Below, one piece after another: positions 5,199 through 5,347 of a stretch of 5,347 bases of DNA (within the stretch, counting starts at the first letter, position 1; each line of letters opens with the position of its first letter). Source of the DNA: Deltaproteobacteria bacterium. GTDB lineage: Bacteria > Desulfobacterota > DAOWOC01. The notes beneath the pieces were generated by a model. The model saw only the letters and a program-made list of their open reading frames with translations, made no database searches and was not told the origin of the DNA. Location of the stretch: the NCBI GenBank assembly GCA_030642225.1, contig DAOWOC010000098.1, forward strand, positions 1-5,347, written 5' to 3'. The translations under genes were made by a program, and so were the position numbers.

Positions 5199-5200
5199 AA

Positions 5201-5347
5201 GTGAAAAACGCAATAAAAAATGAAAATATACGAAATATAGCGATTATAGCACATGTCGATCATGGCAAGACAACTCTTGTTGATGCCATGTTTAAACAGA
5301 GCGGGCTTTTTAGGCCTGGTCTTGAAGTTGATGATAGAATAATGGAC
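5201..5347 (+). CDS. typA: GTP-binding protein TypA/BipA, N-terminal part; runs off right edge
   Basis: Forty-nine codons from GTG at 5201 to the window end encode a protein containing [20 protein letters not shown], the G1 P-loop region of translational GTPases (AHVDHGKT at residues 17-24). The following QSGLF and EVDDRIMD are typical of TypA/BipA rather than LepA, which usually has AHIDHGKST. TypA is a ribosome-associated GTPase related to EF-G, involved in ribosome assembly and in growth at low temperature and under stress. GTG 5201 is preceded by AGGGA (5191-5195) with a five-base spacer. The nearby ATG at 5220 is out of frame, and no better in-frame start precedes the conserved region. 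Switch regions and later domains lie outside the window. Confidence 0.92.
   Translation, partial: MKNAIKNENIRNIAIIAHVDHGKTTLVDAMFKQSGLFRPGLEVDDRIMD

Noticed and set aside
5078..5263. A minus-strand 61-codon frame rich in Tyr, Phe and Ile that resembles a membrane peptide.
   Set aside because: It covers the A+T-rich control region and overlaps the conserved P-loop codons of typA; the aromatic content follows from A+T bias, and no ribosome binding site is seen.

Overview
The window is A+T-rich bacterial chromosomal DNA. It holds two complete protein genes of clear function, one complete small Cys-rich gene of unknown function, one complete MoaE-like gene, and two genes cut by the window edges. 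The gene content (adenosylcobalamin-dependent ribonucleotide reductase NrdJ, thiolase, a short divergent MoaE-type protein, TypA/BipA, a soluble PAS histidine kinase) suggests an anaerobic bacterium. The MoaE-like and Cys-rich proteins resemble ones I associate with sulfate-reducing Desulfobacterota (former Deltaproteobacteria). That lineage call is an inference from memory, not a database result. I see no phage, IS element, CRISPR array, tRNA or rRNA.

Layout. Positions 1-1416 (minus) carry the N-terminal 472 codons of nrdJ; the rest lies beyond the left edge. Positions 1417-1665 are a very A+T-rich divergent control region with a good nrdJ promoter, an intrinsic-terminator-like hairpin in the nrdJ leader, a perfect palindrome and a longer inverted repeat. 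Positions 1666-2769 (plus) encode a cytosolic PAS/HisKA/HATPase sensor kinase with no adjacent response regulator. Positions 2770-3007 contain seven tandem copies of a 15-bp unit, then a G7 Shine-Dalgarno. Positions 3008-3241 (plus) encode the 77-residue Cys protein, followed 68 bp later by a thiolase (3310-4545, plus). A bidirectional terminator at 4574-4616 separates the thiolase from the convergent MoaE-like gene (4646-5008, minus). Positions 5009-5200 are a second A+T-rich divergent control region. typA begins with GTG at 5201 and runs off the right edge; a predicted hairpin covers its ribosome binding site.

How the parts fit. There is no single obvious pathway. Nucleotide reduction, acyl-CoA metabolism, molybdopterin synthesis and ribosome-associated GTPase functions sit side by side. 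The small Cys protein and the thiolase are the only pair likely to share a transcript. The most interesting signals are non-coding: a possible attenuator in front of nrdJ, the 15-bp repeat array, and the structured typA leader. Among proteins, the 77-aa Cys protein is the one without a known role.
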